From the NCBI RefSeq assembly GCF_000286455.1, contig NZ_ALKG01000099.1, positions 35,270-99,269 on the forward strand: 64,000 bases of DNA. Direction: 5' to 3'. Position numbers and translations under genes: made by a program. Positions 50,846 to 59,483 of the stretch are shown piece after piece (position 1 is the first letter of the stretch; every line of letters begins with the position of its first letter). The notes under the pieces were generated by a model. It worked only from the letters and a program-made list of their open reading frames with translations. It was not told where the DNA came from and made no database searches. This DNA comes from Selenomonas sp. FOBRC6. Lineage in GTDB: Bacteria; Bacillota; Negativicutes; Selenomonadales; Selenomonadaceae.

Positions 50846-51388
50846 CTACTCTCGTAAAATTTTTCCGCCGACCTGCATGAGTCGCTGCATATCGGCATCG
50901 GGCATCTGCGGACGCTGCGCGGGCGCTGCGCGCTGCACAGATGCCTGTGCAGTCACGGTCGCAGCGGCGGACTGTGTCTGTGGCTGCACGCGCTCTGCAT
51001 CCGCCGCAGGCATCTCCTTAGACAGTGCCTCTGCGGGCGCTGTCTCCGTTAGCGGCGCTGCATCCTCCACGGCATCCACCGCAGCTGCGGGCACATCCCG
51101 CTCCGTGCGGTGCACGGGCGGCGGCATCGCCATCTCCTCTGCAGGCGGTGTGCCCCACACGAAGTATGCGAGCCCAGCTGCCGCAGCAACCGTCGGCAGC
51201 AACCAAGGGGCAAGGCGTCTCAGACGCGCACGGCGATCCGCTGCAATACGCGCAAGCTCTGCGCGCGCAAGCATGAGTTTCAGGTCGCCCGCAAGATCGT
51301 CTTCGCCCGCGAGCGCATGCTCTGCGCCCGTAAGCCAGTCCCGTGCCGCACGGATAGATTTCGCGCGCTCTCTGCGGTCTGCAGCCAT
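50846..51388 (-). CDS. Single-span membrane protein, anti-sigma-like, next to a sigma factor
   Basis: A 180-residue protein: about 65 charged N-terminal residues predicted cytoplasmic (Arg/Ala/Glu-rich, helical), one span (about 64-82, LLPTVAAAAGLAYFVWG), then a 95-residue Ala/Pro/Glu-rich tail presumed periplasmic. No zinc or other known anti-sigma motif is seen. It lies 87 bases after a sigma-70 family gene and before bamA, with its own promoter, and its layout is that of a membrane anti-sigma factor. That role is inference. Confidence 0.6.
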   Translation of the reverse strand: MAADRRERAKSIRAARDWLTGAEHALAGEDDLAGDLKLMLARAELARIAADRRARLRRLAPWLLPTVAAAAGLAYFVWGTPPAEEMAMPPPVHRTERDVPAAAVDAVEDAAPLTETAPAEALSKEMPAADAERVQPQTQSAAATVTAQASVQRAAPAQRPQMPDADMQRLMQVGGKILRE

Positions 51389-51407
51389 CACCGTACCTCC
51401 TTTCGGA

Positions 51408-51437
51408 ATTATACTACACTCTATAGGATGGATTCAA
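51408..51437 (-). promoter_or_regulatory. Promoter of the membrane-anchored protein gene
   Basis: Minus-strand TTGAAT (51432-51437), an 18-base spacer and TATAAT (51408-51413), about 20 bases from the start codon. Confidence 0.6.
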
Positions 51438-51475
51438 GATGTTAAAATTAAAACGTAGTACTAAGTGCTAAGAAA

Positions 51476-52108
51476 CTACCAATGCTGCATAAAGCGCGAG
51501 AGCATCCCGCGAATGCGACGAATTCCGTTTTTTTGCAGACGGTAGATCTGCGCCGGCGTCACGCCAAGCGACTCCGCCATTGTCTGCGCTCGTGCGCCAC
51601 CGATCGTCACACCCTCGAGCACAAGGCGCTCCCGCGCAGGCAGGCGCTCCATCGCAGCGCCGAGCACGCCGACAAGCGCATGATGCTCCGCGAGTTCCGC
51701 AACTGATGGACGCTCGTCGACGAGCAGCTCCTTCGCCGTCTCGTACGCCTCCGTCTCCGCCTCGAGGCACGGCAGATCGACCCGCCCCTCACGGCGGAGA
51801 AAGTCCAGAATGCGCCCGCGCACGCGATGCACAGCGTAGAGGCTGAACGCTACGCCGCGCGTGGGATCATAGCGCTCCACCGCTTCGATCAGACCAATCG
51901 TCCCCTCCTGCACCGCATCCATCACGGCGGGCAGCGCGCGATAGGGCATGACCTCACGGAAGACGAGCGGCTGATACGACTCGATGATCCTCCGCCGCGC
52001 CGCCTCATCGCCGCGCTCCTTATAGGCGCGCCAGAGTTCCCCCTCCTCTGTCGGCGTGAGTTTCTGCACGTCGGCGAGCTTCTTTACATAATCCGAAAAC
52101 ACGGGCAC
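51476..52108 (-). CDS. Sigma-70 family RNA polymerase sigma factor
   Basis: A 210-residue sigma factor. Region 2 is at about 20-100, with AVQEGTIGLIEAVERYDPTRGVAFSLYAVHRVRGRILDFLRR, and region 4 at about 150-205, with LPARERLVLEG and an HTH in AESLGVTPAQIYRLQKNGIRRI. Region 3 is reduced and region 1.1 absent, as in FliA/SigF-like group 3 factors. It is located between tamB and the membrane-anchored protein in the OM block, so it may direct envelope genes. A flagellar role is possible, given the flagellar scar nearby. Confidence 0.85.
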   Translation of the reverse strand: MPVFSDYVKKLADVQKLTPTEEGELWRAYKERGDEAARRRIIESYQPLVFREVMPYRALPAVMDAVQEGTIGLIEAVERYDPTRGVAFSLYAVHRVRGRILDFLRREGRVDLPCLEAETEAYETAKELLVDERPSVAELAEHHALVGVLGAAMERLPARERLVLEGVTIGGARAQTMAESLGVTPAQIYRLQKNGIRRIRGMLSRFMQHW

Positions 52109-52139
52109 ACCCCCTTTTCAAAAACATAATACGACGGGA

Positions 52140-55100
52140 TCAGAACCTGAACCGTGCCTCGACGCTGATGAGCTGATCCGAGCCCTCGCGGTCATACGAG
52201 ATGCCGAAGCGGTCATTGAAGTCATACTGAATGCCGATCCGATGCGTATTCGACGCCGCGCCGAGCCCCTGCACATAGCGCAGGAGCACGCGGTCGCCGA
52301 AATACTTTCCGATCTCGACATTGTACTCGTTCTCGTTCTGCTTCACCGCCTCGTCATCCTTTGTCTCAAAGAGCGCGCCGCTCCCACTTGAGAGGCGAAG
52401 CACATCGAGATGGAGGAAGTTCTTCACAGAGTCCTCCACCTCCGAGAGGATGCTCATCTGAAGGCCGATAGAGAGGATGTCCGCCGCCGTGATGCCGCCC
52501 TCGCCGCTCGCGTAGGCGCTGCGCAGCGTCAGCATGCGGATGATCTCCTCTTCAGACATCTCCGGGCTCGATCCGAGGCGGAAATCCATATGGTCGAGCG
52601 GCCCGTGCGCCGAGAGGAAGACGCGCGTGTGCGTAAGACGTGCCTCCGCATAGAACGCAATCTCCGGCAGGAACGACTCCGGCTGGTTGAACGTCGCCGT
52701 CCCCTCGCGGATCTTGAACACCGTCCGCAGATAACTGACCGTGTCGCCGCGCCGCACGCCGATCATGCCCGTCGTGCGCGGGTGCCGCGTTGTCCCGCCG
52801 AAATGCACAGAACCCGATGGATGCATATCGTAGAAACTCGGGCTGAACAAGTGAACGTGTCGCCCCACCGTCAGCCCCACATCGAGCATGATGTGCGGGA
52901 GCTCATCGTCCGTTTCCGGAATCGACGGAATCGTGACAAGCGCACGGTCGATATCGATCGTGCCCGAGAGTTTCGGCAGAACCTCACCCCAGTACTCGCC
53001 CTCCGTCAGGCGCAGTGTGCCGCTCAGAGGTCCCTCATAGAACGAAGTCTTGAGATCCAGATTGTTCATCACAAAGGTAAAATCATACGACTGCGGTTCC
53101 ATGCCCGCCATCTCCACACGCCCCGTCAGGAGATAGGTGCCCGCGCCCATCTTGCCCGTGCACTCGCGCACAGAGAGCGCATCGCCGAGCGCGTCAATCC
53201 GCAGCTGCATATCCGTCAGCGGATACTCGAAATAGCGCAGCTTCACCGCACCGCCCGTCACGCGCAAGCTGCCCGTCAGGCGTGGTGCGGCAAGCGTCCC
53301 GTGCAGCTTCAGGCTGCCCTCCGTGCGTCCGAGCGCCCACTCCACCTGATTGGAAAACACAGGAATGAGCGAGAGATCGGCATTGTCGAGCGCAATCGTC
53401 AGATCGAGCTGATCGTAGGCATCCAGCGTTTCATCGCGATCCGCTGTGAGCGCGCGCAGAGGCAGTGTGCCGTGTGCACTCGCAGCGTAGGCAATGCCGT
53501 CGATGTACTTCGTCACCGTCAGCTGATTCAGGCGGATCACGGAGCCGCGCAACTGCGCCTCTCCCGTCAGGTCATCGAACGTCGCGCCATTCGTGCCACC
53601 GTTCTTCGCCGTCAGCTTCAGATCCGCCTCCGGGTGCTGCGTCTGCCCGCCGATATGCGCCGTCAGCGACACCGTACCCGTTACCTCCTGCTCCACCCCC
53701 GCAAAGCGCGTGAGCATGCCGAGGGCAATATCCGAGACCGCGATGTCCACATTTGCCGCACCGTCAAAATCCGCCGTACCGACGGCAGAGAATGAGCCGT
53801 CGCCCTGCGTGCCCGCAAACTTGGTGATCGTCAGCACGCGATCCGAGAGAGCCACATCGAGCGCAAGATTCTGCACGGGATAGGAGGCAATTGCCCCCTC
53901 CGTGATCTCACCCGTCAATGCAATCGATGGATTGTCCAGCGTACCGCCGAGCTGAACCGCGCTCGTAATCTTCCCCGTGATGCGCTTCTCATTTTGATTT
54001 GCGAGCGCGAGCAGCGCCGTGACATCCATTTTCTCAATGTCCAATGCGCCGCGCAGCGCCCGCGTCTCCGTATCGTAGCGCAGACGCGCCGTCACAGAAC
54101 CGTCCGTTCCCTGCCGGAAGCCCGTCCGCTCCAGATCAATGATCCCGTTTTCATAGTGGACAAAGCCGCGGATCTCCCGCAGCTCCACGCCGTTCATCGT
54201 GATTGCATCCGCCTTCAGCTCCCCGCGGAAAATCGGATGCGAGATCGATCCTCCAACCTTGCCGTTGAAGACGCCATGCCCCGAGACCTCGTAGGGCAGC
54301 TTGTGCTCGAATCGCTTCATGTCGAGATCGCGCACCTCAGCATCGAAATCGAGCACGCCCTGCGCGCTGATCGTCCCGTTCAGAACCATATCCACCATCG
54401 GCGAATAGATGTGGAAGACCTGCACGCGGATGATGCCGTTATCGAGGAAGTAGTCGCCGTCCATACCCGAGAGCACCGCACCCGCATAGCTGCCGCGATA
54501 GAAGTGGACATAGCCGACCGCATGCGGATTGTCAAGCGTCCCCGTGAACTTGATGATGTTATCGATATTGCCCGTGATCGGCTGATCGGGCGCAACGAGC
54601 GCCGCCACGTCCTCCATGCGCGCGCCCATCGTATCGATCTGCAGGTCAATGCGTCGCTCGCCCGTAAAGCCGATCGTTCCGTTGACGAGCCAGACCTCGC
54701 GACCGCCGCGCTCCATCGAGAAATCGTAGATGCCAATGCCCGAGAGCGAGCCGTCCGCACGGAAAAGCAGACTGTCAAACGGCTGATACATGAGATCGCC
54801 GTTCGTTGCCGAGACCTGCATATCGACCTGCGGATCATGGATATCGCCTTGCACCTCTCCCGAGAAATCCGCAAGCCCCGAGAAGCTGAGGCGGTCGTCC
54901 AGGCGGTTCAGCAGGGAGAGATCCACATGTGCGCCGTAAAAGCGCAGGTCGAGCGCAGAACCGCGCATGATCTGTCCCTCGACGCCAAGCTCCGTATCGT
55001 TCGGTAGCTTTGCACTGAGGAAATCGATCGTCAGATCATCCCCGCGCAGGATAAAGGACGCGTCTGCACGCTCCACGGGGATATTGCGGTACACGCCGTC

Positions 55101-56465
55101 CGAGAGTGCGGCGCTGCCGAGAACCGTGAGAGCGTCCCCCATCTGCCCGTCGATGCCAAGATTGGCGTGTAGCGTACCGTCCAGCCCCTCGGGCAGGGAC
55201 ACTGAGAGGGAGCGCAGCCTCGCAAGTGCGACATTGTCGACCGTCAGATGCGCCGTGTAGGCATTTTTCTCCGCAGTAAACACACCCGTGCCCGAGAGCG
55301 TCCCACCGAACGCCTCCGCCGTCAGATTTTCGAACGAAATTGTGCCGTCAGCATAGGCAGCATCCGCCGCCGCATTTCGGAAGGAGACCCCGTTCACCGC
55401 CCCTTCCGCCGCCGTCAGTTTCCCCGTGACAATCGGCGCCGCAAGCGTCCCCTTCACGTGAAGATCTGCCGTCACAGCCCCCTGATAGGGGCTGTCCGCG
55501 AGAATGCGGTCAACGGCGAAATTCTGCGCACGCACAGTGAGATCAAAATAAGGTGCATCCGTATCGAGCCGAATCGTCCCGTCCACACGCGCGCGCTGCT
55601 CCGCCGCCTCCGCTGTCGCAGCAACGAAAATTGCGCGCTCATTGAAGCGCAGTGCTGAGCTCTCCAGCTGCACCTGCGTCCCGTAAACATCTGCCGCGCC
55701 GCGCATACCGTCGATGCGGCCGTCCAGCGTCAGCACCCCGTCCACGCGATGCAGTTCCATCCGCACGGCATCTGCGTGCAGAGACGAGAGCTGCAGCTCC
55801 TCGGACAGAGAGTTTTCCGGCAGGAGGTGACGCAGCTGCATAAAATCCGTATCCGAGGAACTGAGATAGAGCTCCTGGTTCCCGCCGACATACGCGCCGC
55901 GCACACGCAGAGGTACCCCCGAAAGGGCTCCCGTCGCCTCATAGGAGACATCGCTGCGGTCGATCTCCACTGCCCCCGCAATCTCCGTCAGCTCGTACGT
56001 GCGACCATCTGTCACAATGGTCGCCGAGCCGCCCTCCGTGCGGATGCGCCCCTCGAACGTGCTCGGCTGACTGTCGTCCGCGCCGATATCATCATAATTC
56101 CACGAGCCGTCCGCGCGCTGCACAATGTCCGCATGCGCGCCCGTGAGCAGGATCTCGTCAATCGAGGTTTCGGGCGATGAAAGCAGAGAAAGCAGACGAA
56201 GCGTCACCCGTGCCTCATCGGCACGGAGCACAGCCTCCGCCTGCTTATCGTAGATTACGACATCGTCCATTTTCAATTCGTGCAGAGAACGGATCTCCAC
56301 CGCACCGATGTGCACAGCCGTTCCCAGCTTCTGCGCCACGAGACGCTCTGCCATCTGTCCCGCCTCAGCCATGAATGCCTGAGCGCGTACGATATGGATG
56401 AGAACTGCTGCGCAGACGAGGACAGCGGCGATCACCGCCGCCCCGATATACGCCTTCCGTCTCAT
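52140..56465 (-). CDS. tamB: TamB-like translocation and assembly protein
   Basis: A 1441-residue protein with one N-terminal span (about 7-26), a very long beta-helical/beta-taco body made of irregular repeats, and the C-terminal TamB/DUF490 domain (about 1080-1441, with GSVHFGGTTRHPRTTGMIGVRRG and FRLGSSPEMSEEEIIRMLTLRSAYASGEGG). The tail ends in SVEARFRF with terminal Phe. AsmA-like TamB proteins bridge the two membranes and are linked to lipid transfer. It lies between tolC and the sigma gene; no tamA is present, so BamA may be its partner. Confidence 0.92.
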   Translation of the reverse strand: MRRKAYIGAAVIAAVLVCAAVLIHIVRAQAFMAEAGQMAERLVAQKLGTAVHIGAVEIRSLHELKMDDVVIYDKQAEAVLRADEARVTLRLLSLLSSPETSIDEILLTGAHADIVQRADGSWNYDDIGADDSQPSTFEGRIRTEGGSATIVTDGRTYELTEIAGAVEIDRSDVSYEATGALSGVPLRVRGAYVGGNQELYLSSSDTDFMQLRHLLPENSLSEELQLSSLHADAVRMELHRVDGVLTLDGRIDGMRGAADVYGTQVQLESSALRFNERAIFVAATAEAAEQRARVDGTIRLDTDAPYFDLTVRAQNFAVDRILADSPYQGAVTADLHVKGTLAAPIVTGKLTAAEGAVNGVSFRNAAADAAYADGTISFENLTAEAFGGTLSGTGVFTAEKNAYTAHLTVDNVALARLRSLSVSLPEGLDGTLHANLGIDGQMGDALTVLGSAALSDGVYRNIPVERADASFILRGDDLTIDFLSAKLPNDTELGVEGQIMRGSALDLRFYGAHVDLSLLNRLDDRLSFSGLADFSGEVQGDIHDPQVDMQVSATNGDLMYQPFDSLLFRADGSLSGIGIYDFSMERGGREVWLVNGTIGFTGERRIDLQIDTMGARMEDVAALVAPDQPITGNIDNIIKFTGTLDNPHAVGYVHFYRGSYAGAVLSGMDGDYFLDNGIIRVQVFHIYSPMVDMVLNGTISAQGVLDFDAEVRDLDMKRFEHKLPYEVSGHGVFNGKVGGSISHPIFRGELKADAITMNGVELREIRGFVHYENGIIDLERTGFRQGTDGSVTARLRYDTETRALRGALDIEKMDVTALLALANQNEKRITGKITSAVQLGGTLDNPSIALTGEITEGAIASYPVQNLALDVALSDRVLTITKFAGTQGDGSFSAVGTADFDGAANVDIAVSDIALGMLTRFAGVEQEVTGTVSLTAHIGGQTQHPEADLKLTAKNGGTNGATFDDLTGEAQLRGSVIRLNQLTVTKYIDGIAYAASAHGTLPLRALTADRDETLDAYDQLDLTIALDNADLSLIPVFSNQVEWALGRTEGSLKLHGTLAAPRLTGSLRVTGGAVKLRYFEYPLTDMQLRIDALGDALSVRECTGKMGAGTYLLTGRVEMAGMEPQSYDFTFVMNNLDLKTSFYEGPLSGTLRLTEGEYWGEVLPKLSGTIDIDRALVTIPSIPETDDELPHIMLDVGLTVGRHVHLFSPSFYDMHPSGSVHFGGTTRHPRTTGMIGVRRGDTVSYLRTVFKIREGTATFNQPESFLPEIAFYAEARLTHTRVFLSAHGPLDHMDFRLGSSPEMSEEEIIRMLTLRSAYASGEGGITAADILSIGLQMSILSEVEDSVKNFLHLDVLRLSSGSGALFETKDDEAVKQNENEYNVEIGKYFGDRVLLRYVQGLGAASNTHRIGIQYDFNDRFGISYDREGSDQLISVEARFRF

Positions 56466-56493
56466 AGCAAACCTCTTATACTCTTCGGATCAA

Positions 56494-56550
56494 GCGCCCC
56501 TTCCACCGCTTCGCGGTCCCCCTCCCCCGTACCGAACGGGGGAGGCTTTT
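56494..56550 (-). repeat. Dispersed double-hairpin repeat, copy 2
   Basis: On the minus strand: AGCCTCCCCCG, loop TTCGGTA, CGGGGGAGGGGG, then ACCGC-gaa-GCGGT, then GGAAGGGGCGC. It matches copy 1 (6229-6283) except in the loops, where bases differ but pairing is kept. It sits between tolC and tamB. Confidence 0.78.
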
Positions 56551-56576
56551 CTTTACTCTCCACATCCCGCCATATT

Positions 56577-56633
56577 AGCTTCCCCCGTCACAACGGGGGA
56601 AGTGGCGAGCGCAGCGAGTCGATAGGGGCGCCC
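56577..56633 (+). repeat. Dispersed double-hairpin repeat, copy 3 (diverged)
   Basis: AGCTTCCCCCG, loop, CGGGGGAAG, then a second dyad GGCGAGCGCAGCGAGTC, ending GGGGCGCCC. Same layout as copies 1 and 2 with a different second hairpin, opposite orientation to copy 2, and directly touching the tolC stop codon. Confidence 0.68.
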
Positions 56634-58169
56634 TTATTTGTTCATCTCTGCCTCATAGGTAGCATTCGCCGCCTGTACGCGTGCCGCCGCAGCAGCACCG
56701 GCATCCGCAGGTGCACGTTCTGCAGTCGGGCGCACCTTGGCATCCTTCGGCGTTGCAAAGAGCACATCGTCATGCAGCTGTGCCGCCGCACGCGCCTCCT
56801 TTGCACGCGCACCGTCCTCCTCCGCCGCACGATACCGCACAGCATCGAGATCGACGGGCACGCCCATCGCATTGTCAAGGCTCGCCTTGCCCGTATTGTA
56901 ACTGTAGAGCGCCGTTGCGTAATTCATGCGTGCCGTCGTCAGATTGTCTGAGGCACGCATCACCTCAAGATTCGTCCCCACGCCGGCATTGTAGCGGACG
57001 CGTGCGATGTTGTAGTCCTCCTCCGCCTGCTGCACGGCCTTCTCCGTCGTCTTGATATTCTGCTCCGCCGCACGCAGATTCAGATACGCCGTACGCACAT
57101 CAAGACGAATCTGCTCATCCGTCGCTGCGAGCGCCTCCTCCGCCTTGCGGAGCGTCGCCTTTGCCGCATCGACCTGCGCCGCCGTCACGCCGTTGTCAAA
57201 GATATTCCACGACGCGCTCACACCCGCCGACCACGTATTGCTGCTCGTATGGTCGTCCTTGAAGGGGTGCTCGCCCGCAATCGAGCGTGTTGCCGCCGCA
57301 TTCACCGTCGGATGATAGCCCGCCTTTGCCGCGCGCACGCCCTCCTCTGCCTGCTTTACCGCATAGACCGCCGCCGCACCATCCGCGCGGTAGAGCAGCC
57401 CGTAGTCCGTGCAGTCATCCAGAGAGAGCGTATAGCCCGTATAGCGCAGCTCATCGTTGATCGTGAGCGTCGTATCCGTCGATACACCGATCACATTGTT
57501 CAGCGTTGCCACAGCGACCTCATAGTTGTTTCGCGCTGTCGTCAGATTCTGCTGCGCATTCGCCAGCTCCACCTCCGAGGCGAGCACATCCGTCCGCGCC
57601 ACCGTACCCACACGGAACTGCGCGTTCACATCCGCGAGATGCGCCTGCAGCGTCGCCACCGTATCCTCGCGCACCTTCACCAGATTGCGCGCCTGCAGGA
57701 TATTGAAATAATCTGTCGTCGCCGTCAGGCGGATCGACTGCTTCGTCTGCTCGAGCGCAAAGTCCGCCGAGTTCAGCCCGTAGCGCGCAGATTTCCGCTG
57801 TGCCTTCAGCGACGCGTTATAGACCGGCATCGAGATCGTGCCCGTATTGCCGTAGTTATAGTCATACTTAATACCCGTCTGGCGCGCGCTCTCATACGCC
57901 TTGCCACCGATGCGGTTTGCCGTCGCCGACCACGTGAGCGTCGGTCCCATCGAGCGGTTCGCCTGCGCGAGCGCGGCGTGCGCCGCATCCACATCCGTCA
58001 GCGCCTGCTTGATCGTGCGGTTATTCTCGAGCGCCATCTGCACGCTGCGCGAGAGATCCACCTGCATCGACGCCGCCGATGCAGTCCCTGTGAAAAGCCC
58101 AACAGCCGCAATCAACGCAAGTGCCCGTACAAGGCGCCTCGCAAAACGCCCCCTATTTTTCAGCATCAT
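56634..58169 (-). CDS. tolC: TolC family outer-membrane efflux protein
   Basis: A 511-residue OM factor with a signal peptide (about 1-33) and two OEP repeats (about 45-235 and 265-445) of long helices rich in Ala, Gln and Asn. Conserved segments include LARNLVKVREDTVATLQAHLADVNAQFRVGTVARTDVLASEVELANAQQNL and VRYNAGVGTNLEVMRASDNLTTARMNY. It would form the channel of a tripartite efflux or type I secretion pump, whose inner parts are not in view. The C-terminal 70 residues are Ala-rich. A start one codon later is equally possible. Confidence 0.91.
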   Translation of the reverse strand: MMLKNRGRFARRLVRALALIAAVGLFTGTASAASMQVDLSRSVQMALENNRTIKQALTDVDAAHAALAQANRSMGPTLTWSATANRIGGKAYESARQTGIKYDYNYGNTGTISMPVYNASLKAQRKSARYGLNSADFALEQTKQSIRLTATTDYFNILQARNLVKVREDTVATLQAHLADVNAQFRVGTVARTDVLASEVELANAQQNLTTARNNYEVAVATLNNVIGVSTDTTLTINDELRYTGYTLSLDDCTDYGLLYRADGAAAVYAVKQAEEGVRAAKAGYHPTVNAAATRSIAGEHPFKDDHTSSNTWSAGVSASWNIFDNGVTAAQVDAAKATLRKAEEALAATDEQIRLDVRTAYLNLRAAEQNIKTTEKAVQQAEEDYNIARVRYNAGVGTNLEVMRASDNLTTARMNYATALYSYNTGKASLDNAMGVPVDLDAVRYRAAEEDGARAKEARAAAQLHDDVLFATPKDAKVRPTAERAPADAGAAAAARVQAANATYEAEMNK

Positions 58170-58258
58170 TTCCTCCTCGTCCGTTACCAGGATGCACCCG
58201 AACGGCGGGCTGCTCCATACATCATCAATGCAATGAAATTGTATTGACAGGTTCTCTC

Positions 58259-58287
58259 ATTGTATCAGTTCCCCTATTTTTTTTCAA
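58259..58287 (-). promoter_or_regulatory. tolC promoter
   Basis: Minus-strand TTGAAA (58282-58287), a 17-base spacer and TACAAT (58259-58264). It marks tolC (and probably tamB) as separately transcribed from mlaEFD. Confidence 0.6.
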
Positions 58288-58305
58288 ATAAATTTATTGT
58301 TAGGT

Positions 58306-58345
58306 GCAAAAGAGCCGCCGCCCGTGTGAGGGACGACGGCTCGCA
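58306..58345 (-). terminator. Terminator after the flagellar gene remnant
   Basis: Minus strand GAGCCGTCGTCCC-tcacac-GGGCGGCGGCTC followed by TTTTG. It is likely the original terminator or a read-through stop of the flagellar transcript. Confidence 0.65.
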
Positions 58346-58356
58346 AAGTGCAGAGT

Positions 58357-58479
58357 TTACCGCTTCATGTTGATGAGCGTCTCGAGCATCTCGTCAGATA
58401 CCGTGATGATCTTCGAGTTCGACTGGAAGCCGCGCTGTGTGATGATCATATCCGAGAACTGGTCGGCGATGTCGACGTT
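58357..58479 (-). pseudogene. flgE: flgE remnant: last 40 codons of a flagellar hook protein
   Basis: The minus-strand frame reads [18 protein letters not shown], then [20 protein letters not shown], then KR and a stop. This is the conserved C-terminus of flagellar hook/rod proteins of the FlgE group (VDIAxQFxxMIxxQRGFQxNSKIIxxxDEMLxxLxxMKR). No start codon, no D0 N-terminus and no hook body are present. The fragment joins directly, in another frame, to a TIGR02530-like flagellar gene. So most of flgE has been deleted. Confidence 0.85.
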
Positions 58480-58823
58480 CTATATTTTCCTTCGCGCTTT
58501 CCTCATCCACCGCCGTGATGACGGTGCGGTTCTTGACGCTAACGACCATCGCCAGCCCGCGGCTCATGTAGACGAGCGCGTCGCGCCCCCCCTTCTCTGC
58601 CATGCGGTCAACCGCCGCGTCGAGCCGCGTGAGATCGTCCGCAGTGAGGCTGACGCCGCGCTGTTCGATGCGCGCCCGTGCGTGCGATGAGAACTTCGTT
58701 CGCCCGCCGACCTCGTCCAGCAGCGTTTGGAAAACATTCGTGGGTAGAGACGCTCCCTGTCCCCTGCCGACGCGTGCGCTTCCCTGCTCGGCGCCCCCTT
58801 GTACAGCAGGATGTATCTCCATT
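58394..58823 (-). pseudogene. Truncated TIGR02530-type flagellar operon protein, out of frame with the flgE tail
   Basis: Starting at ATG 58823 (AAAGGTG upstream) the product follows the small flagellar-operon protein family for about 112 residues: FSSHARARIEQRGVSLTADDLTRLDAAVDRMAEKGGRDALVYMSRGLAMVVSVKNRTVITAVDEESAKEN. After that the sequence (from about 58485) is an unrelated out-of-frame reading of the flgE fragment. Family members normally end with a short FTNIDSAVVI-like tail, so the last dozen residues were lost in the deletion that removed flgE. In intact operons this gene lies between flgD and flgE. Whether the chimera is still made is unknown. Confidence 0.78.
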
Positions 58824-58835
58824 TTTTCACCTTTC

Positions 58836-58987
58836 ACTTTTATAACATATTTTATAACATATTTTACACTCACTATATAGTTCATTTTTCATTGCAACTT
58901 AAGCATGTTATTAGCAAGTTTTACAGCAACATATCCAACATATAATTTGTAGTGCCTCATATATAAACTGATAATGAGGTGATATAT
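58836..58987. other. AT-rich intergenic patch with short tandem repeat
   Basis: About 150 bases are markedly AT-rich against the GC-rich surroundings. TTTTATAACATA occurs twice in tandem near 58838-58862. TATAAT at 58941-58946 may serve the downstream gene. No gene is seen in it. The composition suggests a junction with acquired DNA. Confidence 0.5.
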
Positions 58988-59182
58988 ATGAACGCAAAAC
59001 TAATGATTACAAAAAGAAAACGCGGAGAGGACGGGCATAAAACCCTGTCCATCCGCGTGAGAGGGGATATAATCAACCGTATCGATGCACTCGCCGACGA
59101 GACCGGACGCTCGCGCAACGAACTCATCGGCCTCCTCCTCGACTTCGCCATCGACAACAGCGAGGTGTTTGCTGAGAAATAA
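58988..59182 (+). CDS. Ribbon-helix-helix (CopG/Arc type) small DNA-binding protein
   Basis: A 64-residue protein, basic at its start (KLMITKRKRGEDGHK), followed by TLSIRVRGDIINRIDALADETGRSRNELIGLLLDFAI, a typical RHH fold with one beta strand and two helices. Start ATG 58988 follows GAGG by 8 bases. It is encoded just before a hicAB pair and may be an extra regulator, or an orphan antitoxin. No toxin partner lies directly next to it other than HicA. Confidence 0.75.
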   Translation: MNAKLMITKRKRGEDGHKTLSIRVRGDIINRIDALADETGRSRNELIGLLLDFAIDNSEVFAEK

Positions 59183-59197
59183 TTTTCCTTGCATCGC

Positions 59198-59215
59198 GGT
59201 ACTAAATGCAGTACC
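59198..59215. promoter_or_regulatory. Candidate operator upstream of the second hicAB pair
   Basis: GGTACT-aaatgc-AGTACC is a perfect 6-base inverted repeat about 20 bases upstream of the hicA start, between the RHH gene and hicA. Confidence 0.5.
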
Positions 59216-59236
59216 ATAGAGAAAAAGGAGGGTATC

Positions 59237-59482
59237 GTGAGCAAGTGGAAGAAACTTTTGGAGCGAATCCGCCGTAATCCGAAATCCGTGTGGTTCGACG
59301 AGGTGACAAAGATTTTGGAAAGCATGGGCTATGAGCGGAGGCAGCCAAAGAGAGGCTCCAGTCATTGGACGTTTCGCAAGCACGGATACATGCCAATTAC
59401 GATACCGCGTCAAGAACCGTATGTGAAGGAAGTCTATATCAAGATTGTGATAGATATGCTCGGCGAGGAAGAGGGAGCATAA
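59237..59482 (+). CDS. hicA: HicA family toxin (second module)
   Basis: An 81-residue HicA-fold mRNA interferase. The N-terminal SKWKKLLERIRRNPKSVWFDEVTKILESMGYE is followed by the catalytic motif RGSSHWTFRKHG with the expected His in GSxH, then ITIPRQEPYVKEVYIK. Start is GTG 59237 with AAAGGAGGG upstream; the longer frame includes untranslated sequence and the operator. The antitoxin gene follows one base after its stop. Confidence 0.83.
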   Translation: MSKWKKLLERIRRNPKSVWFDEVTKILESMGYERRQPKRGSSHWTFRKHGYMPITIPRQEPYVKEVYIKIVIDMLGEEEGA

Positions 59483-59483
59483 C

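Noticed and set aside
52410..53795. 461-codon plus-strand frame inside tamB
   Set aside because: Shadow of the long tamB gene; the product is mostly Arg, Leu and Ala without structure.
58838..58862. Insertion-sequence end or attachment site
   Set aside because: Only a 12-base tandem repeat in AT-rich DNA; no inverted terminal repeats, transposase or integrase nearby.
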